Source: Ceratopteris richardii
Taxonomy: Eukaryota; Streptophyta; Polypodiopsida; Polypodiales; Pteridaceae
Direction of reading: 5' to 3'
Assembly (NCBI GenBank): GCA_020310875.1
Contig: CM035423.1
Coordinates: 130,176,138 to 130,240,137, forward strand
Length of the DNA: 64,000 nt
The position numbers were made by a program, and so were the translations under genes. Positions 34,351 through 45,106 of the stretch are shown piece by piece. Position 1 is the stretch's first letter. Every line of letters begins with the position of its first letter. The notes beneath the pieces are model-generated. The model had not been told where the DNA came from. It did not search any database and worked only from the letters and a program-made list of their open reading frames with translations.

Positions 34351-35100
34351 TCAGACCATCGCGATGGTCTGCAAACTTCGGAATTTTTGGTAAGCGACCA
34401 CACAGGCGTGTAGGCGACCCTTGCGCTTGCACGAATCCACAGGCGCATCTCAAAAATTCATAGTTTGGTGGACCATCGCGACGGTCTTAGACCATCACGA
34501 TTGTGTCACACCATCGCGATTGGCTCACGCCATCGCGACGGCTCGGCCGGACCATCGCGACGGTCTCACGCCATCGCGACGGTTCATTTGGACCATCGCG
34601 ACGGTTCGCGGACCATCGCGATTGCTCGGTTGACCCCACACCATCGCGATTGGCTCAAGCCATCGCGTCGACGGTGCCACGTGGCAAGCTAGACCATCGC
34701 GACGGTTCATTTTTCGGACCATCGCGACGACACCCTCAGACCATCGCGACACTTCAAAAATTCGGACCATCGCGATTGGCTCAAGCCATCGCATCTGTGA
34801 CCATCGCGACGGTTCACTTTGGACCATCGCGATTGTTCATGTTGACCGTTGACTGACGCCATCGCGATGGTTCACACTCACGCCATCGCGATTGTCCATT
34901 TTCACGCCATCGCGACGGTGCACTTCAGACCATCGCGACGGTTCACACTCACGCCATTGCGATTGTCCACTTTCACGCCATCGCGACGGTTCACCCTCAC
35001 GCCATCGCGACGGTCCCAGACCATCGCGATTGTCTCAGACCATCGCGATTGTCTCAGACCATCGCGATTGTCTCAGACCATCGCGATTGTGCACCCCCAT
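34351..35100 (+). repeat. Gypsy-B leader array built on CCATCGCGATGG
   Basis: By counting, about 25 exact TCGCGA cores occur in 750 bp, nearly all within CCATCGCGAYKG. Spacing is irregular at about 19-30 bp and becomes a regular 19-bp period in the last four units (CAGACCATCGCGATTGTCT). The first unit is a perfect palindrome, AGACCATCGCGATGGTCT. Copy 2 has one 19-bp unit fewer. No plausible protein is encoded; the open frames across it are repeat-derived. Confidence 0.92.
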
Positions 35101-35208
35101 CGCAAATTTTAGGGTTTCATTTTTTGGCCAATTTTGGGGCTATTTTTGGGAAATTTTTGGGTGATTAGACTCATAGGAGACCCCTTAGCTCATACTTGGA
35201 GAAAAACC

Positions 35209-35298
35209 TGTTTGTCAGTTTTTACCCCCCAGGGCCTGAACGGTCATAACTTTTTCATCCGAAGTCCGTTTTTTGAGCTTAATAGCTCATTAGAAAGC
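35209..35298 (+). promoter_or_regulatory. Conserved 90-nt leader block (Gypsy-B)
   Basis: It is the ungapped counterpart of Gypsy-A 28547-28636. Downstream, repeated CTATTTTTAGACAAGCTATT units (about 35341-35395) and otherwise featureless leader reach to the gag start. Confidence 0.6.
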
Positions 35299-35964
35299 TC
35301 TTGACGAGTACTACGTGACCAGCTATTTTTAGAGGATACTTCTATTTTTAGACAAGCTATTCTTAAAGGATACGTCTATTTTTAGACAAGCTATTTTGAG
35401 GTTGACCTAGTTTGGGACTAGAAAGCCAGGGGGCAAGCATTGAAAATTTGGGCAAAAGGGAAGGGACTTAAAAGGTGTATATACTCAAGTGCTTGATCAT
35501 CCAACTGTGAATTGGTCTAATATTGGAATTTTTCCAGGTCTAGCAAAGACAATCGAAGGCAACCAAGGCAAGGCAGTGAAGGGCATAAAGCTTGGGAAGC
35601 GCGGCTTCTTGGGCATCAGAGCAACCAGAAAAGCTGACTCGAGGTTGGAAGATTACTCAACCCCCTCAGTCAATTCTTAGCTTAGGATAAACGTTAGCAT
35701 TGTGGATTAAGACGATAGGAACGCCTCAAGTTCAAGAGAGTTAAATTTATCAAGTTCGAGACTAAAGTAAAGATGTGTGTGACTAAAACCTAAAGGAAAG
35801 AACATAAGTCTGACGGAACGAGAACTCAAAGTACAACGGAAAGTCAAATTCCTGACACATACATTAAGACAAGAATCTAAAGAAATCTAAAAAGAATCAA
35901 GACAGTAATAACAAAGAATCATTGACGATCTGAGCGTGTACTGAGTTTGCAAGGAAGAAAATTA

Positions 35965-38900
35965 ATGAACCTGAGATCGGGCAAGCATATAGGTAAGTCA
36001 GACCGACGAAGCCTTAGATCATCAGAGGCAAGTGTAAGAACTACTGCTCGATCGTGGGCTCAACAATTCAACACTAGTTATCCCTACGAGAACTCAGACA
36101 CTAGTGATTCAGAAATGGCATTTAGCACACAAAGACCAGAAGGAGGGTCTAATGTAGCCTATTTAGAAAAACCAGAAGGACCCTATAGAACACAACTAGA
36201 GTTTCTCCGAACCAACCGATTAGGTGCTCGCATCTATGAAGATGGTTTGCAAAGGCAAGTGGTGCAAATGCACAACCCCGATCAACCCATTGGATTGGAA
36301 CATCCAGTGGTGAAATTCGAGAGAGACGCGTACATAGACAAAGAAGGAACGATGTACATCTTAAGTACGCAGCCAAACAATACCAACGAGTTTGGCGTGA
36401 TTCAACCAGAGACGGAAGCAAAATCTCAAGGAAAAGAACCATTAGAAGAGCCTAGAACACCTAGAGGGAAATCTGTACTGACACGAGTACTAATCCCGGA
36501 TTGGATCCCTCAGGACAACAGAAGCATAGAGTTGTTTGTAAATAAAGAAACTGATGAAGCCTTTTGGAGATACAAGACCGAAATACTTAGTGAGGTAGGA
36601 ATCATCACGATATACGAGTTCAAGGACCCGGATACACCTGGAAAGGTTGTATACCTGGATGAGACTTCAGAAAGAGTCTTTGTGGTGCCTGACCGCGCTA
36701 AAAACACATACACATGGAGAGGTGAATTGGTGTTCCCTCCATCTAGAACGAACATGAATACAAGTCAACAAGGGGCAGGAACATCCTCAGCCCATGGAAA
36801 TCAAAGAGAGGGAAATAAAGAGAGACCGGAAGTAAGCTTTAATCACCCCATAGGGAGAGATAGAACAACCACGGACACTAATAGAGCGGATAGACAAAGA
36901 GATCATGGAATACTAGGTGGTAGAGATGATTTTCCTCTACCTAGACCACGTGAACACGCAAGAATATTGAGACCCACATAGTTAGTAAAATCAATGAAGA
37001 ATTACTTTGATGGGACAGGAGATCCCTATGACCATGTCGCAGAATTCAAGCAAGTACTAAGAGCTGAACAAGTTGAAGACATGTTCACGCAATACAACGC
37101 ATTTGGACTAACGTTAAAGAATACTGCTTTAACTTGGTTCCAACCTCTGCAACAAAGGAAATTTAGAGACATCCATCACTTTTTAGAGTCATTCATCACT
37201 GAATTCTCTAAAAGTGGGATTAGACATGACACGTCTTCGTTGATTCATAGCTTCAAACAGACCCCTCAAGAAACAGTTAGACTCGCAGGACGTAGGTTTA
37301 GACAATATGTTGAACGATGTCCAATGCAAGAGCTACCCTCACAAGCCAAGCAAGTGTCATTGTTTCTAGATGGCTTGTTGAGCTCTAAACTACGCTCCTA
37401 CGTGTACCTAAAAGAACCCAGAACGCTAGAGCAATGTGTGAGAATATGCATAGACATTGAGGACAACTTAGGAGATGAGTTGGAACTCTCAAAGATCTAT
37501 AAGGACTCAGACTGATCATCTCTAGCATCCACAAAATTGTCTAACTCAATAGAAGACCTAGCAGAAAAAGTGGCCCAGAAACTAGGAGTTTCTAGTAAAC
37601 CTAGGGTGCTAATGAACAAGCGTTGTTACACCTGTGGTGGTGATCATATGGCAAATGTGTGTCCCAATGCACCACAACCACAAGCCAACCCTACTGGCCA
37701 ATATTGTACAATTGAAAGAAGATACACGAATCATACGGCTCAGGACTGCCCATACAACAAACAAACCATGAGACAGAACTATCCGCAAGCATACCCGCAG
37801 CCAGGTAGGTATCAAGGCCAATACAATGCTCAGCCTTATTACTATAGGCCTCCTCAGAACCACCCATACCAGGCTCAACAGAGACCTCAACCTGTCTTAG
37901 CTCAGTAGCCACCCCCACCAGCGAATGTCATCTCAGTGAAATACGCTGCTGCAGAAGAGAACCTAAGTAGGGCCTTAGTGCCTTCTTCACCTTTGATCAC
38001 AGAGAGTGACCCACACTCAAACAATTTTGACTCTACGCATGTAGATAGTCCACCCGCATATTACACAGAGTCACCAGAACATGTGGAGACATATCATTAT
38101 GATAGTCCAAGAGTGGAACCTAGTTGGGAGCCCGACTATGCTAATGTGATGTACACAAACCCAAATCCGCGACCCCAATTGAGACAACAAAGACCACAGG
38201 GCCCTAGAGGACCATGCTTTAGGTGCCAAGGAGATCACTTCATAAAGGATTGTCCACATCCTCCGATAGCAGGACAATCACAATACTATAACATACAAGG
38301 CTTTTGCACCGATTGTGGCAAAGAGCACATCATCAAAGATTGTCCTAAGAACCCTGTTAATGCTTCGAATGTGACACCGATCAATGTGATAGGTATTGTA
38401 AATAACGCAGATGGATCCAACCCTACATACGTGCCTATTCAAGCTATAACAAGAGCCCAGGCGCTCTTACGGAACCAACAGCTTAATCAGGAGAAAGTAG
38501 CCGGAACCAGTGAAGTAGCAGAATTTAGCAGTAAAAAGACAAAATCTTGGAAAGATTCTAGAGAAAGAATTAAGAGAAAATGGAGTAAAAAAATAACTGA
38601 GTTGGAAGGAAATTTAAAGGAATCTAGAGCCAAAATCCAAGAATTGACTTCACAAGAATTAAATCACGAGAATCCAGCTCAAAAATCAGGATCAGTTTTA
38701 GTGGAACCCATACCAGAAAATCTAGACATGATGTTTCGTGCATATCAGGCTAGATTAAAAGAGGGACCTCAGGTAGCTGAAATGAGCAAAAACTACCCTC
38801 GAGCTGATCTAGAAATTGAGAGAACTAAACTTTGCATGAAGATGGTAGAACTAGCACAAGCTTTGTTCGAAGCCTCTAGATATCTTAATTGGAATAACAT

Positions 38901-39009
38901 GGCAAAAGCGGAACTACACTTTCAAGGACTAATGGAGAGGCTAGAATACTTGATTGAAAGCAAAGAGAAAAAGGATCAGCATAGGAACCCTATTGTCCTA
39001 GAGACATAG
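35965..39009 (+). pseudogene. Gypsy-B gag, one frame with four in-frame stops
   Basis: ATG 35965 (MNLRSGKHIG) matches the Gypsy-A gag start; the open frame upstream of it has only a TTG. An N-terminal region of about 340 aa, shared with Gypsy-A and of no known family, ends in LPRPREHARILRPT. The retrotransposon gag core follows (MKNYFDGTGDPYDH, TWFQPLQQR, QTPQETVRLAGRRFRQY, 36994-37500). Three knuckles are spaced C-x2-C-x3-H-x4-C (37621, 38215 and 38308), and a fourth, looser Cys/His group lies at about 37706. A basic coiled region ends the part. Stops are TAG 36979, TGA 37513, TAG 37906 and TAG 39007. There is no frameshift, so the ancestral gag was fused to pol. Confidence 0.85.
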
Positions 39010-41629
39010 GAAAGGAATGCTCCATCCCTGTCTCAAGTACCCAATACAGAAAGTCAAGACAACCTATCTTCCATACATAGGTACTCACATGAATTTTTGA
39101 GAGAGATCCAAGAAGAGAAATGGAGAAAGGAACAAGGAACCCATCCTCCTATTCAAGAAATAGATGACTTGCAGGAACAATTTCCCCAAGACATTCCCTC
39201 TATTTACGATGGTGTAGAGGAAGAACAACTGAGTGAACACACAAGATTTGAATCTAATTCTTTACAAGAATTACCTCAGTTCACAGGACCTTGGGAAGCA
39301 AAGTCTATTAGTATGAGAGCACCCACGATAATAGTGAGGAATGACGAATCAGTAATCCCTAGAAACACGGAAGTGATCAAGAACACTAAAGTACAATGTA
39401 ATCTCACTCTAGAGGAGTTGCTGAAGGTAAAACCAGAATTGTGGAAACATGTAGCAAATCAATTCCCCGAGCTTGCTACAACTCCCTCACAAATAGGATC
39501 ACAAAAGAAGGTATCAGAGATACCCGTAGAAAAGATTGGAGATGTAAGCGAAGGAGAGGAAGGTAACACTTATCTTCCGATAACCCATCAGGGCTACACC
39601 ACGAAAGCCATCTTAGATTCAGGAGCCGGAGTAGCCATAGCTACCACCGCTTTATGGAAACGTTGGGGTAAGCCAGCATTAAGACCCACCAAGATGAAGC
39701 TACAAATGGCTGACGGACACATAGAAAAACCATTAGGCTTACTAGAAGGCATATCTCTCACCACTTGTGGTGTAGAATTTGAGCATACTTTTGCCATTTG
39801 TGACTTTGCAAAAAACCATGCTTATGAGATGATATTGGGACGACCATTCATGCGTCAGTTGCAAATTGTACAAGATTGGGGAACTAATTCTTTGTACTTG
39901 CAACATTTAGGAGTGACTACCAAAGTCAATCTTAAAGACTATTCACATAGAGATGTACCCCCAATACAATGGAATACCATCCATAAGACACCAGTAGAGA
40001 CGGAATCCGTGCACTCATTAGAATCAGATCCTTCTTGGTTGCATGAGGATACTCATTTATGGATGTGTAAAGTAGCCAAACAAGAGGAAGAACAGTTAGA
40101 AGCCAGGACCTTAGGTGCAGAACAAAATCCACGAACCCTTCAGGATCCAGCCTACGCACCTGTAGCATTCCCTGACGAAGAGTTTGAACCCCATGGTTGG
40201 GCAGAAATCCTAGCAACCATGGATGTAGCCATCAATGAAGAACAATGGACACCCCACTGTGACGAGGATGGCTATGATATCTCAGTTTTCACGATAGAGC
40301 CAATCATGTGCGATGCAATTTTAGAAGAGTGTGAACCTAACACTGATGCATTTGAGGATGATAACTACGCTCCGAAGATTAAAGAGGAGATAGATCGCTT
40401 GATAGAAGCAGGATTCATTTACGAAATTGAGCATACCGAATGGGTATCCCCCATTGTGGTTGTGCCCAAGAAGAATGGAAAATTGTGTGTGTGTATTAAC
40501 CTTAAAAAAGTTAATGCCGCAACGATTAGAGATAGTTATCCTCTTCCTATCACGGAACATCTATTGGAAAGAGTTGCGGGCAAGGAAGTTTACAGCTTTC
40601 TTGATGGATTTTCAGGCTATAATCAAGTAGCCATTGCTCCAGAAGATCAACCCAAGACGGCATTTGCCACTGAATGGGGCATATTTGCATTTCGTGTGAT
40701 GCCATTTGGCTTAACAAATGCACCCGCCACTTTCCAGCGACTCATGTGTCATGTTTTTAAGGAATTCTTACGCAAGAGTTTGGAAGTTTATGTCGATGAC
40801 TTATGTGCTCATTCAAATGTAAGACAGACACATATCCCAGAGTTAAGACAAGTATTTGACAAATGTCGAGAATATCAGGTTTGTTTGAACCCAGAAAAAT
40901 GTGTTTTCATGGTCAGACAAGGCAAAATTCTAGGACACATTGTGTCAAAAAATGGAATCTCTACGGATGAAGAAAAGGTGAAGGTAATTGCAGATTTACC
41001 TAGACCAACTAATGTGAAAGAGGTACAGGCATTTATGGGCCATTGTGGTTATTATAGGAGATTCATACACATGTATGCAATCATAGCCAAGCCTTTGTAC
41101 TCTCTTTTAACCAATTTTGAATGGACAGATGAATGTGAAAATTCATTCAATGAACTTAAACGACGTTTGTGCTCAGCACCTATATTGACTACCCCAGATT
41201 GGAGTAAGCAATTCCATGTACATGTGGATGCATCCAATTACGCCATAGGATGTGTGTTAGCACAACCCACGAATGAAGGTAACATAGATCTCCCCATAGC
41301 TTACGCTAGCAGACAGTTGAACGCAGCAGAAAGAAATTATACCAGGACGGAACGAGAAGGATTAGGGATGATCTATGCAGTAAAGAAGTTTAGGCACTAC
41401 TTGTTGGCCAATAAGTTCAAGTTCTTTACAGATCATCAAGCCCTATTGTACTTAGTCAACAAACCATGTAACACAGGACGATTGATACGATGGTTTCTAT
41501 TACTCATGGAATATGATTTTGAAGTAGTAGTCAGGAAAGGAAAGACACATCTTAGAGCTGACCAACCTTTCAAGATTAACCTCAGGAGAAGCTCCTCAAG
41601 GAATAGCGGATGATCTACCACATGCATAC
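39010..41629 (+). pseudogene. Gypsy-B retropepsin, reverse transcriptase and RNase H
   Basis: The frame is open for 838 codons from 39097. The retropepsin has LDSGAG (about 39613-39630) and ILGRPFMRQLQIVQDWG (about 39834). The linker to RT is short: FEDD (about 40353) joins directly to NYAPKIKEEIDRLIEAGFI, so the usual segment before RT is missing in frame. RT follows (PIVVVPKKNGKL, FLDGFSGYNQ, FGLTNAPATFQRLM, YVDD at 40789-40800), then RNase H (HVHVDASNYAIG, about 41218; TDHQALLYL). A one-base insertion near 41565 shifts the frame before the integrase linker. No second, archaeal-type RNase H of the Tat kind is seen. Confidence 0.9.
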
Positions 41630-43294
41630 TTGTTTAATCTTGAGATAGCACCAGAATGGGCTAAACCAATAGTCCCTATTCTGACATATGGACTCAAGAA
41701 TCCTAGGATAAAGATCAAAGAGGGAGAGATTACCAAGTCTCAGAGATACCAAATAATGGCAGGAAGCATATATAAACAGGATAATCAAAAGATTCTTGCT
41801 TGTTGTGTAGATGAATCAGAACATGCGAATTGGTTGCAATTAGCACACATAGGTGCACTACAACAACATCATTCAAAACATCAAACATTACAGACTCTGC
41901 ATAGATTAGGAGTATATTGGCCTTCGATGGAAGCAGATGTCTACAAGTTGTGTAAGGAATGCAACGTTTGTTGTGAAAGACCACCAGTAGAGCATGCTAC
42001 ATTATATCACGTGTCTCTCACACCAGATTGGAGTGAACAATTAGTGACATACTTGAGGACGAAGACATTCCCTCAAGGAATGACCTTAGCACGACAACGC
42101 AGTCTAGAGCAGGAAGCTCACGACTATTCACTTATTGGCGACAATCTATACAAAAGAGGACGAGATGGATATCTAAGACAATGTGTTCATGAGAGCGATT
42201 ATCTGAGCATACTAGAGACTGCACACCAAGGTGTTGCAGGAGGTCATTTTGGACCCGATAGGATAATCAAAGCCATCCTCTTTGCAGGATTATGGTGGCC
42301 CACTCTTCACATGGATGCTCATACCTATGTAAAGAGATGTGATGTGTGCCAAAGAACTCAGTTTCCTACTCGCAGAGATGAAATGCCATTGAAACCCATG
42401 ATGGGCGGACGTGCATTTTCTAAGTGGGGTATAGACTTTGTAGGACCCATTAACCCCCCTGCAAAAGGTACACATGCGGAATACATTATTGTTGCCACAG
42501 ATTATCTGACGAAATGGGTAGAGGCAAAAGCCACGAAAAAGAATGATGCACACACAACTGCAAAATTCTTATTTGAGAATGTCTTTACAAGATATGGATT
42601 GCCTATAGAGTTAGTGAGCGATCGAGGCACTCACTTTCTAAACCAAGTCATTGAATATTTGTTACAGGATTTTATGGTGATTCACAAGAAATCCGCACCA
42701 TATCATCCTCAGGCCAATGGTCAGGCTGAAAGCACTAATAATATCCTTTGTAACGTACTGACGAAACTCGTGAACAACAAACGTTCAGATTGGGACAAAC
42801 AGTTACACCACGCTGTTTGGGCATATCGAGTGGCCTACAAGACCGTACTCAATGCAACTCCCTTTCAGATGGTTTTTGGTCAGAATGTTGTGCTTCCTTT
42901 GGACTTCTTGATACCGACCCTTAAGGTTGCACAAGAACATCAGTGGACCGGCCATGAATTATCAGCGAGAATAATGGACTTGGAACGATTAGGAGAAACC
43001 AGGCTAAAGGCAGCAGCAGGAATATATGCAGCAAAGAAACAACAGAAAGCATATTTTGATGCACATGTGAAAGATAAAGGCTTAAAAGAAGGAGATTTAG
43101 TTCTAGTATATACGCTGAAACAACACGCACGGAAGTTAGAAAAGCGAGGTTATGGACCTATGATCATTAACAGACTCTCAACAAGTGGAGTAGTACAATT
43201 AGCCACTTTAGAAGGAGATATCATGCCTAATTATATTAGTGGCTGTAGAGTCAAGCTATATCAGGAACCTCTTACTGAGGATATGCTTAGATGA
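41630..43294 (+). pseudogene. Gypsy-B integrase with tandemly duplicated H2C2 module
   Basis: The segment is open for 554 codons. It has two consecutive zinc-binding modules with the same internal order. Module 1 (about 41640-41990) reads PEWAK, SIYKQ, LAHIGALQQHH, GVYWPSMEADVY and CKECNVC. Module 2 (about 42025-42360) reads PDWSE, NLYKRG, ETAHQGVAGGHF, GLWWPTLHMDAHTY and VKRCDVCQ. The catalytic core follows with GIDFVGP, VSDRGTHFLN and NGQAESTNN (about 42718), then a GPY-like C-terminal part (GYGPMIINR). TGA at 43292 replaces a Leu codon of Gypsy-1; the frame continues beyond it. Confidence 0.9.
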
Positions 43295-44017
43295 CTCACG
43301 TTGGCAAAGAAGCATAAGAAGGAAGAAAATAGAATACGAGTGGAAGCTCACGCAGAAGCAATAGAACGCATTAAACGCATGAAGTTAAGAAGACAAGGAC
43401 TAGGGAGAGAACATTATAACCATCTGGAAACTACACCCAGATATCCCATGGCCATGTGTCAAGTAAAGCCAACCACTCATCCTAGTATAGTGGACAGGAG
43501 ACCATTCATTACAGTCAGGTTAGAGCACGACAACCCTTGCCAAGAGCTCAGGGCTTTAATTGACTCAGGTGCTGCGACTAGTGCGATTAGATGGTCCCAC
43601 TATAAGGATTCAGGAATAGAAATGCGACCAATTGAGGCATACCTCATAGGGCTAGGAGGCATGGAAACCCCTTGCATGGGTGAGGTGGACCTTCCTATCC
43701 TCATTAAGGATGTGACCATGAGAGCGAAGCTACTAGTGTGCCATGATGACGACCTGATAGAACCCCTAATCCTTGGCCAAGATTGGCTATACGATCACTC
43801 AGTGGACCTAAATCTTAGACAAGGCTCCATACAGATTGGAACCTTAGAACAGAAGCGAGTGATACCGCTTGACTTCCCTAACGGCATTCGGATTGAGGTT
43901 TGTAACCCTAGACCCTATGAAACGCATGCGACGGAAGACCGGAAGATCTTGGGTCAGACCAGTCACGTTACGTCTACACCAACCCACTCGGGCTTGGCTA
44001 TGGACAATTGTCAATGA
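43295..44017 (+). pseudogene. Second retropepsin-like domain, C-terminal to integrase (Gypsy-B)
   Basis: In frame with the integrase, a Lys/Glu/Arg-rich helical stretch (about 43301-43420) leads into a domain with the hallmarks of an aspartic protease: a beta-rich lead-in (RPFITVRLEH), the active-site-like LIDSGAATSAI (Asp at 43562-43564), and a late hydrophobic LILGQDWLYDH (about 43767) that parallels the ILGRPFMRQL of the first protease. It is diverged from the first protease of the same element (39613). Clan AA retropepsin-like folds fit; whether it cleaves or only binds is unknown. TGA at 44015 now ends this segment. Confidence 0.75.
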
Positions 44018-44875
44018 GAAGGACGACAGGAGATCTTCCCTGGGGCTTCCTGCAAACTAGAAGGGGCAGCTACCCAACCGCTAGGGCCGATGGGCACAAT
44101 CAGCGGTCAGGTGGGTTGCAACAGCGGCCAAATGAGCACAACACCCTGCGGTGCTCATCCTTCCAAACTTGCTGCGGACTGGCCTAGATTAAAGATAAAG
44201 AACGAATCACTTCCTAATGGGCAAGTCATGCAAGTGTTGGATCTCCCTTCTTTTCCAAAGCAGAGCGTCCAATGGACCTCTCAAACCCAACCTCGAAGGA
44301 GTCAACCACAACAGAGGAACCCAGACCGACAACACCACCAGGCAAGGCAAAGAAAGCAGAAGTATCAACATCACGGAGCAAGTGGCACGAGACAAATATG
44401 GGTGCCAAAAGGACAGCAACCACAGGCTATTGGCAACATTGCAGTCAAGAACAGGACAAAATTTCAAAAGAAGCAGAGTCAGTATCCAAAGTCCCCTCGA
44501 TCTTCTTCTACAAGTACAAATACTCGACAGATTTGGATCGCCAAGAAGTACCTAACGAATAGACCCACACCCATGCAGATTTGGGTACCCAAACAATGTA
44601 TTATAGCCCAACCCTCAAGACATGTAATATATACCCCTCAGAAATCTTTTCATCCTTCAATACCACCAAACCTGATACCACTTTTTGTCCCTCAGCAGAA
44701 ACATACCACCCACTCCAAGACTCTTAGGAAATGGATACCGAAACGTATCCAAACGTCTTCTTGTACCCCATTATCTAACAATTTTCCCACCCCGTTTAAA
44801 CTCCACCCTTGTACTAATTCACCCTCAACCAAACCTTGTATAAATTCATACACCCAAACCCCACATCATGCATAA
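44018..44875 (+). pseudogene. C-terminal tail of the Gypsy-B polyprotein with W-(V/I)-P-K motifs
   Basis: Same frame as the second protease-like domain; open from about 44018 to TAA 44873. It is rich in Gln, Pro, Ser, Thr and Arg. Four spaced motifs occur: QIWVPK (44393-44410), QIWIAK (44530-44547), QIWVPK (44576-44593) and KWIPK (about 44730-44744). Gypsy-1 has the same number in the same place. No fold is recognised. The ancestral polyprotein would have run from 35965 to 44875, about 2,970 codons. Confidence 0.6.
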
Positions 44876-45106
44876 TAAAAGCTCATCAAGAAATGTAGGC
44901 ATAATCTGAACGATGTAGGCATCTAGAGACCGGCATTAGTTTTGCAAATAATCATTGCATCAATCACTTCACGACACTTGGCTACACTGGTTACACATCG
45001 GTTATGGAAAGGGATTGCGGTCTCACCTTAATGGGATCATAATTAATTTCCATACTAATGTGTTAATCTTTTGTAGCAGATCTTTTCCATTAGCTCATCA
45101 GTCATC
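44876..45106 (+). other. Spacer between polyprotein and ORF2, with acceptor-like site
   Basis: A pyrimidine-rich CTTTTGTAGCAG (45068-45079) lies about 30 bp before the ORF2 start codon and could be a 3' splice site. Nothing else was recognised. Confidence 0.4.

Noticed and set aside
34351-35100. CRISPR-like array
   Set aside because: The repeats are short, degenerate and palindromic with no unique spacers of constant length, and the DNA is plant nuclear with no cas genes.
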